Shown one piece after another: positions 9,620 through 21,064 of a stretch of DNA of 64,000 nt. The position numbers were made by a program, and so were the translations under genes. The notes under the pieces were generated by a model. That model saw only the letters and a program-made list of their open reading frames with translations. It ran no database searches and was not told the DNA's origin. The DNA lies in NCBI RefSeq assembly GCF_008831285.2, contig NC_045150.1, forward strand, positions 12,505,868 through 12,569,867. The letters run 5' to 3'. How positions within the stretch are numbered: position 1 is the first letter of the stretch; each line of letters opens with the position of its first letter. Source of the stretch: Nymphaea colorata. Lineage: Eukaryota > Streptophyta > Magnoliopsida > Nymphaeales > Nymphaeaceae.

Positions 9620-12600
9620 GTGCATACATATTGCAAGGGTATAAAAAGAGGGAGTTGTTAAATCAATTATAGCAAGTGTTGGTGGTTCCTTGAGGAACTA
9701 ATAGATCTACAGACCAGCTAAATCGAATAGATTTCACAAGTGTCAAGTAGGGAGATATTCAAGCAACGAGAAGCATGTAGATTCAAGTATTGTCTGATGT
9801 GTTTATATGTGTATTAAGAAAATAAGTATGTACATATATTTTTGTGTAAAAAATATTTATAACCTAAAGTCATATATGTGTGTATTGCAGGTAGAAGGGA
9901 GATTTGAATCAGTGGAACAAGGGCTTTCTGGTATTAATAGTTCTACAAGCTGTTGGAATTAGGCTCCTTTCTAATTTAAGAGGCATGGAGATATTCAAGC
10001 ATGAGTGCACCACCTAGTTCTTGTACTTTTTACCATTTTGCCTGCATATGAATCTATATAAAAATATATGCATGTTTAAATTAATGAATGTATGCATCTA
10101 TCTACATGCCAATATATGAATAATAATTGCATGATAGAGTTGAGAACTTGTAGTATAAGGCTATTATGAGGTTAGATATGGCTGCAAGTCATCATGGAAG
10201 TCCTTTTGGAATTCATGATGTGATCAAGAAGTCTTCCTTCTGCACTAAAGTATATGTGTGTGTGTATTTTGTGTTCTATAATTGACTATGGAAATAGGTA
10301 TATGTGTGAAATGGGAATGCCCGGACATTAGTGAAGCATGTAGTTTAGGTTCATTTCATTGTGCTAGATGTACATAAGTATATTTAGCCGATACTTTAGG
10401 GTGGAAGAATATGCTATAATGAGGACTTTATGTGGAGGTATGCTAACTGCATGCAAGACTTGATAGCATCCACATATTTGTGGTTAGATCACAACAATTT
10501 TTTTCAAATGTTGCAACAGTTTGTACATGCTTCATCGTGGAAGGTTGACATGAATGTGTTTTGTACATCAGAACTCTTGAAATAAGAACTTGCCATAATA
10601 AAGAGTACACAGACGTTTTGGTAATCAAATTTGTTGTACAAAGAATTCTACGGAATGACACTAAAGTGAATAGAAGCAGAGATAGGAATGGCAAGAATGA
10701 ATGTTCTTCGCTTTTATGACCCTTTTCTTATAATCCAAAGACAGGGTACCACTATAATTAGCAACCTCTAATAGAATGAATGCAGGAACATGTTCTCGCA
10801 AAACAGAGCTTCATGTTCTCGCAAAACAGAGCTTCATGTTCTCTTATGGTAGATTTTATATATGTAGTTCGATGGCTGAAATTAAGAAATTGTGTCTATG
10901 TACCTTATGATTTTAATAGAAAATGTATGCTTGCTTATTATCAATAATGTATTTAGGAATTTATGTCAGCATGTTCTATGGTCTTGCTAACAAGCTATCC
11001 TAATTGTCATGGAATCTTAAAGTATTGATATTAGTCACAACTTGACCTCAAGAGAGCAGTTTGGCACTCAATTAGAATATTTAGTTGCCATAGAGATGTC
11101 TGAAAACTATTCATGAAATCAGCCATCTAATACAGACAACAATTTAACTAAATAGTCTTATGAGGTTTACCTAGCCTTCAGATCTGATAGTGACTTAAGA
11201 AATGTCGATTCTCAGAAAGGCTTTCCTAAGCAAGATTCTACTATGGGTCTCATAAATAAGTTATGAAAGAGCGATTGTCCTTTGTCGACAGTCAAACTAC
11301 TACATAAATAAATACATATAACCATGCCATTGAACTCCTATTGCATTGAATGTTGTAAGTAGAAAAATGCCATGGCTTATGAACGAGACTTCAAGGATAG
11401 CTTGCTTCAATGGATTTATATTGATGACATAGAATTAAGAGTCTGAATAACGGCCCGACCCACTTTCTATTCAAAGACAATGAAACAACTTCTCAAGATA
11501 AGTATGTTGTATGTCTATTGATTTTCAATATATAATGAAATTCCTACATTCTAGGATTGTTGGATCATCACCTTGGCAGTTGATGCCTTGTTAGTTTCAT
11601 GATTTTAAAGGTGATAAACTAAAACTGAGAAGAGATGGGTTTTTCTATACTACATTAAGAATGTTTTCTTTTATGAAAGTTTTTGAGTCATTAACATGAA
11701 GGGTAAAAGGTTCTATGTAAGTGTACTGGCTGAATGGAAATTTACAAGAGGAAATGAAATACATAAAAAGGGAATGATGTATGCGTTTCACTATTTAGCT
11801 TATGACAAAAATATGTAGACTTGAACTAGCCAAGTGAACGGAGGTGTTTTTACTTGGTAAGATAATTATAAGTTATTTTTGGATTTCAAATTATGACTTC
11901 ATAAATATACAAATACATTATATATCTGTATATACAATCACATTAGTAAGATTTATTGAGAATAATTTATAGCTGATTATGGAATGGGCAATTAGATGAA
12001 AGATTTAAGGTCATGAAAATGGAACCGTGCTGCAAATACATCATGTATATTTCCATTTTTAATGCATTGGTTATATGTACAATTTTAATGCATAACTAAA
12101 TTCAGATCTATCACCAAAATATGCATAGTAGGTATTATGGACTAATCCAAAAGAAGGTATGTACACACACAGGTGCAAGAGAAGTGGCAATTATGATATG
12201 TATACATGCATGTATACTAGGGAATTGATAAAGACATTATGTAAACCACTTCTAACTTTAGATGCTATTTATTGTCCTCTATGTTGCCTACACTTAGTCT
12301 CTTTGGAAAATGGTGGGTAGTCAATTGAATTAGTCTTGGGAATGGTGCCCAAGGTTCGTTGCCATGGTAATTGCTATAGTATGACCTGCCTGTAATGGCA
12401 AATCTTTAAGTGTGGATCCATGGAAAGGAAACACCGACCATGTTTTAAGCAATGGACCATGTGAGTAGGAGCTAAATTTAGTGATTGGCTTTGTCTCAGA
12501 CGGTAGTACTGTGGCATGAGCTCATGGTAATCACACTGGTGCCTTGGACGACACAAGGGTCCGAAATTATGCTATTGTTTTAAGCAACACATCTATTGGT

Positions 12601-13110
12601 CCCTCAATCCTGGTACTTAAAGGGGCTGAACTCCTAGTTCATGTGATACTGGTAGACAAAATTTATTTTGTCTAACTATACTCAAAACAATCAAACGTTC
12701 CTCCTTCTGTCTCCACAAGTAGTCATTGATTGATAGTTTTTGAGCTTTGGGATTGATTGACATTGGCGCTACCTTGATTGATGGCTTTTGAATGGACTTT
12801 CCCATTGGCGATCTAAGCAGTGGATGCTTTGGAATTAAGACTGAGTGTGTCTTTCCATTTGGACTCTAAACAAGCCTTGAAACCATTGCTCTAACATATT
12901 TTGATTTGCTATGCACTAGTCGTTACCCAAGTTAAGATTTTACTTGAATGTTTATTTTCGTTGTGTTGAGAAAAAAAGGTCAAAACTGAGATCGTGACAG
13001 TTAATGTGAATAAAAGAATTGAAGGCATATATAGTTTATCATCTCTATAGAGAAGCAATTATAAAAACTAAAAAAGCGTATGGATGACACCCTCCCCTAA
13101 CTCAATTTTG
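9620..13110. other. Long gene-free region, possibly a decayed retroelement
   Basis: I found no intact coding sequence or recognisable protein motif in 3.5 kb. A 23-bp direct repeat, CATGTTCTCGCAAAACAGAG plus CTT, occurs about 2.4 times at 10789-10843. The stretch 12340-12960 has LTR-like prose (a direct run into TGACA near 13000) but no second copy in the window to test it. I see nothing else to annotate. Confidence 0.35.
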
Positions 13111-13114
13111 TAAT

Positions 13115-13330
13115 AACTAGGTTTTATGAAAGCCATGTTTTTTAATGAGTTTTAGAAACTTTGTTTTCTTGTGACACATCCAAAACCTGGGTTTTGAATA
13201 ACCTGAAGGGGACCAAGTTTTTTGCACCCTTTTACAAAACCAGGTTTTGTCAAAACTGGGCTTTCTTCAAACCCAACGTGCTTTGCCTCCAAAATATGGT
13301 TTTGAAGTGTCACCCAAATAACCCCTAAGT
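13115..13330. repeat. Foldback repeat rich in AAAACC/GGTTTT
   Basis: Repeated short inverted words such as AAAACCTGGGTTTTG, AAAACCAGGTTTTGTC and AACCCAACG lie between GTGACACATCC and GAAGTGTCACCC. The block can fold on itself in several ways, suggesting a MITE-like sequence. No target duplication was seen. Confidence 0.4.
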
Positions 13331-13946
13331 TTTTTCCAATTAAATGAAATGTTTTACAATTAATTTTTATGCAAAAAAGAGCCTAACAGCATTACAAGTT
13401 GGAAATTTCTTCACAAGCTTCTGGATGTGTACATTTTCCTGCTTCAAGCTTTTGACACATTGCTTGGAAGAGATGAAACCTGACGCAGCAACAAATCTGG
13501 ACAAGGAAGCAGTGCACATTCGAGTAAACAAGAAGGCAGTTAATTCACCAATTTCAGGGAGAAACACCATGAGCAGAAACAGTTAGATGGTTCTGCACAG
13601 ACCAAGGAAGCGACCGAAAGGTCAACTTAGTATTGCAGATCCCATCTGCCTGATACATTAGGGATAACAGTCAAGGAAAAAGGAGAACAAAGATGCTCGG
13701 TATGGTCAGTGTACAGTAACTCAGCAGCTATAATAAGCCATCACCACAGGCAGTCAGTCTCTCAGCCACCGGAAGATCTTCCGGCCAGACTGCCAGGTGC
13801 AGAGGGAAAACAAAGAGTTGTTGCATCCTTGCAGGACACAACAAACTCAGTTCTGTTATGTGTATCTGAGGATGTGAAGGACAGAGATATGGAACTGCTT
13901 TAAGAAGCAGCAAGTGGAGGCAGATAAGGTAAACACTGCAGCAGCT

Positions 13947-16900
13947 TCAGATACGTAAAGGCCCACTGAGGGAGTCCCGGTTGGAGCTGCGCTGGCCACG
14001 GCTTAGGGAGAGAGCAGTAAACTGAGAACTTAGATCCCTGGAAGTTGTGGCAGAGGCCTGTTGGTCATAGCAACGCTGCTGCTGACAAAGTAACATCTTC
14101 AACCTCTGAACTTCCTTCTCCAACATCTCCTGCTCCACTGCATTAGCACGACAAAATTCAATACAAGGACAATGTAAAATTTTAAGAGTTTCGGTGCAGA
14201 ATCATATGTTAAACACATTTGGCAGATATAATGGATAAAAAGGACATCATCTTTTCCAGATGTGGATGCAATTCCATTCTATGTACGAATACACATTACA
14301 GATCAAACGAGAAACCAGCCTGTAAAGAAGATGTCTAGGGCCTAGTGATGAGGTAAGGAAATTAGAATGCAGTTTCAAAAGGCTGTAACATTACAGGCTA
14401 GAAGTCCAACAATGAAAGTAGATCACCAAAACGTTAGAGCACATGCATCAAGATATAATACAAATTCTTGTAGTCTCTGCAACTGAACGTAACACTAAGC
14501 ATGCAAATTAGGGTTGAAATTTTAAGACAAGTTGAGGAAGATCTGTCCTCATTCAGGATGTCATTCTCACACAATTCCAGCTTCAGTCCTAGTATGTGTC
14601 AATATATGTTCCCGTTAATAAACCACCATGGAAGTCCATCTAAGAAAGAAAGGAGATATCAAGATGGCAATAAGCTATTGACCATGTGAAGACAAGATGG
14701 GACAAAGAGCAGCAGACAAGATGCCCACTCACAAAAATTAATCATTATATTGGTTCTTGTTTATTAAAGTATAAAGCGAGAGCAGCTAGCAGCCTGGCAA
14801 CAGACTAGTTCTCAACATATAACAAACTGTGAACTCAAAATTTGTATAAAGGACAAAAAACCTACCGAAAGCTTTCAAATTTCAGACAGACTTGGATCTG
14901 GTACTTATTGTTTAAGAATAACCAGATTGCTTTATTCACCATGCCATCATCCTTCACAAAGCACTGCAAAAGACTGAAGCTCCCAAGTCTAATTCTAGTG
15001 TTTAGTGAGAGAAGAAGAGAGCTATGGATATATCAGATCCAACCAATAATAACAACTGATTCTTAGTAGCTGCATGCTTACAAACCAACAAGGAAAACCT
15101 TGTTACCTTTAGCACTGTGATCCTCAAGGAATCTATGACAGGCTTGTAACACAGTTGAATTTACTAAAGAGAATGTGCATATGCGTATTTTGTCAAGCAA
15201 AGAAAAAAAAAATCCTATCTATGGAGCTACGCTTTTTGAAATCTAACTTCCAACCACAGAAATCTTAGCAACTGAATTGCAGCTAAAGGAACTGTAGATA
15301 CATCACAAGGCCCAAGCAAAATACTTACGATACTTCACAAGTTGCTCCTGACCGATGCTTTCTAACCGTTGCCTCAATGCCTTGTTCTCTAAGCTCAGTA
15401 TGAGATGCTGCCGGTCAAGGAAAGCCAGTTCAGCTGAAACTTCAGATTCTTCAGCCTGAAAGTCGTGCACATACTATGTCAATAGCTGACTCATCCTTCA
15501 TAGAAAGGAAATTTTACAAACTGAAACTTGCCTGCAAAGCCTGAACATTTCTTTCTAGTTCGGCTATATACTGAAGTTTTCTAACTCGAGAACGCTGAGC
15601 AAATTGCCTGCATTGTGGAATCCTCAAAGTGAGGAACAGCTTATTATGAGTCAAAAATCACTTGATAAGAATTAGCTAAATTGTAACTCAAAATATTTCC
15701 AAGAGTCATCTCAATCTATCAACAACTAATAAGGAACAAAGCAGATAAAAGTAATTCTAACCGAATTGGAAGTTTCAATTGTCTATCTATCCTGATCCAC
15801 TAGAAATCTATGTCACATAGGTATGGGTATGGGTGCAGGTACTGGTATGATACAGGTATGTGTGTAGAGCATTTTCAAAAAACATGGGTGTGAGGACAGA
15901 CACACACACATATATATATAATAAAACAAAAAAATAAGATTTTAAATGAACAAAACAATACATTCACAATTCATAACTTACAAATTATGAAGAAGAAACT
16001 AATGAATGAAGTATGAAATAGAATCATAGGACGATGATAGGCAAATAAGCTCAGTTCATCTAACATATAAGGTTCAACATAGGTGACTGCAGCAGCAGTC
16101 ACGTATGCTGAACCTTGCTATAAACTTATATCATCTATGAATTCAAAGAAAATACAAGCAAAAAAATGGTCATACATATACACACAATGAGATAGAAAAA
16201 AACCCAATTTCAACCAGTACGGCTGATCGGTTCTGAGTTGGAACCGATCCAAACCACTTTAAATGGCATGACACCTCTTCCTCCATTTTCCTTACCTTCA
16301 TACAACATATTTAGGCAAAAATGGCATCTGCTTCTTATATTTATGTTACTTTTTTGGCTGATTTCATGGATATAATTAATTAAAAATATATAACTATCAC
16401 CATACCAAGATTGGTGAAAACGCTATACCCGTACCCGCATCCCCATACCCGTACCAGCACCTGTACCCGTACCTATGTGACAGCGCAATTTTAAGACAAA
16501 ATTGGACTCGGTTAATTTTGATCGAGTCCAAAGAAAGACGGATACAGCCCTGGGTACATTTAGGGCTGGGCATCGGCCGGGCCGGCCCACCCAGCCCGAA
16601 AAAAGTGGCCAAATTTAAGCCCGTTAATGCTATCGGGCCAGCCCAAGGCCCGACCTGTTTCTAACCGGGCCAGGCCATGCCAATGAAATATCGGGCCTCG
16701 GGCTTGAGCTTATGCCCGAGGCCCGGCCCGGCCCGAATATTGATGGGCCCATAATAATAGCGTCTTCGTCCTCATCAAAACGACACCATCAAGTGCATAC
16801 TCGAGGTCCGTCGCCTGGCAATCCCAAAGATGACAAAACTGCCCTTTCCTCTGCTCCCTCCTCTCCTCCTCCTCAACATCTTGGGCATCGCCACCGCGAC

Positions 16901-19900
16901 GACCAGCCCACGGCCTCAGCTGTTAAGCGCGTTGGAGATCCCGATGATCGCCCAGGTACGCCGGTCTTGCTTTACCTTGTTTTCGCCCCTTTTTCTGGAA
17001 TTCTTGAAATTGCGAGCTTCGGCTCCCTTCTTTTCGGGCAATCTTGTTTGGGAAGAGAGAGTGTTTCTTCGATTTTAGCTTCTGATTCTGATTTTTCCTT
17101 TTCCGTTTTGCGATGGTGGAGAAGGGAGTAGGTGGATGTTCTTACACTGTGGTCATGAAGAAAGAAGAAGAAAATGCAAATATTCAAAAGTGTTGCATCT
17201 AAATTCTTTGCAGTAAAACAAATCATGCTTTGTGAAAACCTTTGCATCGGGTGGTTGAAACTGGGTTTTTGAAAAACCCCCCTTCGACAGGGCAAAATGA
17301 TATGCTTGACGGCAGTCGGCAATGGTGGTGATGGCGAGGCAGTGACGGCAGCGGCAATGATGGCGAGGCAGTGACGGCCAGGCGGCACTTGGCAGTCGTA
17401 GAGCCGATAGGCGATGGCCGATGGGGAGACGTAGTCGCAGCCTCACAGCCGCAGAGGAGAACGACGGCCGATAGGGTCACGGGGAGAACGAAATAGAAAT
17501 ACAAATGTTGAAATGAAAGAAACCCTAAGTCCCTAACCTAAATTACCTCTTTTGAAAAAAAAAAAAATTATTTATCATCGGGCTTCTCGGGCCCTCGATG
17601 GGTACCGTTTCAAGCCTGAGCCCAAGCCCAACCTGTTAAAGTACCAGGCTGGGCTGGGCCCGATAAACGATTTTCTGGTACCCGGGTCCGGGCTGGGTGT
17701 CGGGTACCCGGTGGCGGCCCGGCCCGGTGCCCAGGCTTAGGTGCATTGACCGTACCCAACATGGTTAGTGCCATGTCCGACAATGTACCAGTACAAGTCG
17801 ACATGGGTATTCGCTCAAAACAGAAGTTTCTATGTTTTATAGCTGGAAATAAATATCTTGGAGGCACTAAGGAAGAAACAAAAGTTCAAATGAAAAAAAA
17901 AAGACTGGAAAAAAAGAGAACATAAAATCTACTCAATGTATCAAGTTAACAATGAAGCACTACCACAAGATGAATTGCTTCAAAAACACAGGTATTTCAG
18001 CCTCAAGCACTAGAATCCCAGTAAGCATTCTATGGAAGTAGAAAACCAAGGAGGTGAACATCATTTCTCAACATGACTAGATTAAGTAATTGAAGAGATC
18101 AACAATTTCAAGTATTCACTTGGTTAAAATGAAAGGCTGCATAGAACTGGGAAACTGCAGTCCTCCCCTCCCTTCCATACCGACCGGACCAATCAAAGTA
18201 TGCCAATCCCACGAAACCCACGGATTCAGACTCACTCTGATAGACTATCAGACAAGAAGGGAACTCATATAGATGTACAAAAAATGGAATTGTATGCAGT
18301 CCAGTCTATAACAGCTGTTTCTGCATTTTCAATATAAAAGGATTCCTCAAAGGTTACCTGTATGATCCAGGACTCACTTATTTTTGCTACTTATAAAGAA
18401 AAGGATAGACTATTTTTCCCATAAGAGGACTGAGAACCACTTCTATAACATAAGAGACACTTGAATTTGTCTTGTATGCTGTATCACTGTGGATGGTTTG
18501 TCTCACTCATTTTCTTTAATCAAGTCCTACTTGCCATTTAGGGAGAAAAAGGATACCATGAAACACAAGTATCCTGGATGAGGAACTCACAATCTTCTTG
18601 AAGGAAATTGCAGAACACTTGCAGCAACTACAACAGTATAACTTAACCAACTTATTCTATTGGCTATATAAGCTTTAGAATCCTGCAGTAGACTAATTTT
18701 ATGACTAGTTCAAAATGGTTGGAGTCCATCAAATTTCAGGAATCAAACCACTCTAAGATAAAATCCCTTCATCCTAATGCAGAGAATAATCATATAAACC
18801 CACCTCCCTTTTCCAGAAATACACATCAACCCCAAAGTCCTTATCGGGCCAGCCCGATGCCCAGGCTTACCCTCATTACCTCATATATGAGGCCCCATGC
18901 TCCCATATATCCTCATTCTGTTTTGCCAATCAAACATGCATTGAAGATAATTATTGATATGTAACACAGTATCATAGATATCAGTAGTCGGAACAGGTTG
19001 CAAATTTTTTTTTTTAAATGGTACCTTGCAAATTTCTTTCAACCTTGGTGCAAAGTTTTTAGGGCACAAGATCTGTTATCAGAATTATGTGACCGACTTC
19101 ATTATGAACATGACCCGTTTTAAATCCAAATTGCTAAACCTAACTAATTGCTGGTTTGAACAAATGTGAAACTTCTAACACATATACGCATCGGACTTGT
19201 TAACCTCTTGTTTAGCCCAAACCAATATAAAGATAAGTGTATTGGGTCTACCCTTATGTGACACCTGATCCGTAAACCTTGACATAGGAATAAAAGTGAA
19301 TTAGAAATTGGGCTTCATCAATCATCATGAGATCTTTGTCTCGGAAACTGAAAATCCAGGTAGCAAATGTGAGTCCACATAAAAAAAGGATCGGAATTTG
19401 GATCCGTATCACCGCAACAAGGCTGCTGCTCCCATTGGCAGGCCAATAAAATCAAAAACTGGCCAGTGGGGATCCTTTGTCATCAAATATCGATATGTCC
19501 GAGTGGATAAGAAGACAGACTCAAAATCTGTTGGCCTTTGCCTGCACAGGTTCGAATCGTGCTGGTTAAGGAGCTATTTTGCTGCAGGAATTTCACTGCA
19601 CTATCTTCTCACAGTAGAATCTAGCCATCAAAATAAATAGGTGTGGTTCCTCTACATACAGGGCACCAGAATTTCAAACAATTTAATTAATTGCACAAGA
19701 GAAAATTGTTCTTATATTGGTTAGTGATTGTAGACTAAATCTGACATAATTCATCAATAGTGGAAATAATGCTCTTTTGTTCTTTTGAGAATGAAAGGTT
19801 CACAATCCTCAAATCCTAGAAACAAAAAGGAAAAAAATAAAATAAAATTTGGAGCAAATAGTAAATCACTATCATCACTTGTATTCTCAAATGCAATGAA

Positions 19901-21046
19901 AGGCTTTGGCCTCAGTCCTTGGCAGGTGATTTGAATGGGAATTCATAAATATATGAATGTAATAGTTTCACAAAATAATTTTAGGATCGAATATTGCACA
20001 CATGGGTACCAGAGGGGAATTGAAAACAGGAAGAGTTAAAATGATCACAATACGAATTAGGAAGTAACATGGACAAGTGTTTGGAAAGTTATACGTTGAA
20101 TCATGTAAAATACTAAAAAATTGGTGCTAACAAGCAAACGTTAAAACTATGGAAAATAAGTACAGGAAAAGGTAGTGAATGGCATGGGAATCAGGATTCC
20201 ACTCTCCAACTCCTAAGAATTGGGATTCCTACTCAATTAATCAATAATGTTAAGTTGTTAACTATGAACATAAGGAATAGAGCAGGACAGAAAGAGTAGC
20301 CAGAAAGGTAAATAGGCAGCTTACTGTTTCACACGTTTTTGATCCACATCAGCTGATGATTGCTTAGCATGTGAACCCTCCACTTTTTCTAAAGACCCTT
20401 TCTGATCATGTGGAGCAGAATCCTGTACACTCTGCTTTTCAGCAGTTGCAGATGGCCCATCTTTCTGAGTCGATGGTGATGTTAAACTCACAGACTTAGC
20501 ATTATTTTTTGCAGATTTATGGCTGACTGGACGGATACTATTCGGGGTTGAATTCCATCTCCTATTCACTGTTTGCACGCCAAAAGAATTTGCATCAGAG
20601 TAGAAAGAAGCATGATAGTCATCCTTAGCTCGTTGAAAGTCCAAAGGCCCCCTCAATGTCATGGAAGAAATGTTTCCATACAAACTTTCCGACTGAGACA
20701 CATTATCTACATCAGGAAAACTACTCGGCACTTCCAAATAAGCGAAAGAGTCACTCGAGGATCGGCGGTGGCCTCCCCTTTTGACAGGTGTTTCAGGTTC
20801 ATTCAGCAGGTCATCAAGCCATGAAGGCTGCTCATCAATGAGACAACTCTCAGAGGAAGTGCGCTGATGATGCTTCTGCCCCTCTTGTGGTTTTGGGATG
20901 CCTCTTGAGGTTGTTGCATGAGAAGAACCATAATCTACAAAGCCAGGGGTTACACTAGGAAAAGGGCTCTTAGGAGGGAGATGTGGTTGCTGTCTTCCAG
21001 AGTACGACCAAATACCACCATTTCCAATACCTTTGAAATTGGCCAT
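13947..21046 (-). CDS. bZIP-like transcription factor, At4g06598 type
   Basis: Four coding exons are deduced: 20325-21046, 15532-15607, 15329-15455 and 13947-14137, giving about 371 residues with consistent phases. The N-terminus has family blocks [30 protein letters not shown] and [15 protein letters not shown]. The last two are Ser-rich sites likely to be phosphorylated. The basic region spans the first junction: KRVKQ joins [12 protein letters not shown], followed by a leucine zipper ([35 protein letters not shown]). The invariant bZIP Asn is replaced by Lys, which as I recall is normal for the At4g06598-type proteins. Intron 2 uses a GC donor (CAG/GCAAGT). The ATG at 21046 follows a 3' splice site at 21064. 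A leader intron, 21065-22740, separates it from an upstream 5' UTR exon. The DNA at 13590-13946 is presumably 3' UTR. Intron 1 (4.7 kb) contains three repeats listed separately. Confidence 0.88.
15811..16482. mobile_element. TIR element with TGTCACATAGGTA termini, in bZIP intron 1
   Basis: This 672-bp element opens TGTCACATAGGTATGGGTAT and closes with GTACCCGTACCTATGTGACA. The inverted termini extend imperfectly for about 35 bp through GGTGCAGGTACTGGTATG-type sequence. The interior is AT-rich and non-coding. Related terminal blocks occur at 6630, 44235-44325 and 59395-59710. No target duplication is evident. I infer a non-autonomous DNA transposon; the superfamily is not assigned. Confidence 0.65.
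16561..17739. mobile_element. hAT-like non-autonomous element, possibly gene-capturing
   Basis: It starts TAGGGCTGGGCATCGGCC and ends GGCCCGGTGCCCAGGCTTA, which is an imperfect terminal inverted repeat. The flanks are GGTACATT (16553-16560) and GGTGCATT (17740-17747), an 8-bp target duplication with one mismatch, as expected for hAT. About 180 bp of GGGCC/CGGGC-rich sequence lies inside each end. The core, 16750-17560, has quite different composition: a GC-rich open stretch with a hydrophobic leader-like frame from 16830 ([19 protein letters not shown]), a good 5' splice site CAG/GTACGC at about 16952, then T-rich intron-like DNA. No transposase is present. It lies in bZIP intron 1. Confidence 0.7.
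18839..19570. repeat. Segmental duplication, copy A (decayed)
   Basis: This segment is collinear with 26991-27762 in direct orientation, from CCTTATCGGGCC through TTTTGCCAATCAAACATGCA, TTTCAACCTTGGTGCAAAG and TCAAAAACTGGCCAG to the tRNA-derived end. Small indels and many substitutions separate the copies. The left breakpoint lies within the last ~30 bp of a GGGCC-family transposon terminus. This copy sits in bZIP intron 1 and its tRNA is degenerate. Confidence 0.8.
19489..19570 (+). pseudogene. tRNA-Ser pseudogene
   Basis: The 82-nt segment aligns base for base with the intact tRNA-Ser(CGA) at 27681-27762. The 3' acceptor strand TGTCGAC has become GGTTAAG-like and cannot pair with ATCGATA. 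The anticodon loop reads CTCAAAA instead of CTCGAAA, so CGA has become CAA, and the D arm is also changed. The B box GGTTCGAATC survives. It should be non-functional. Confidence 0.85.
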
Positions 21047-21064
21047 TGGCAACTTCAACTAGAC

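Noticed and set aside
16712..17131. Open frame of 139 codons as an independent gene
   Set aside because: It is inside the hAT-like element, starts in its GGGCC-rich end and crosses a likely splice site. It is better treated as possible captured sequence.
19489..19570. Functional tRNA with anticodon CAA
   Set aside because: The acceptor stem cannot pair, and the body is tRNA-Ser, so it is a pseudogene.
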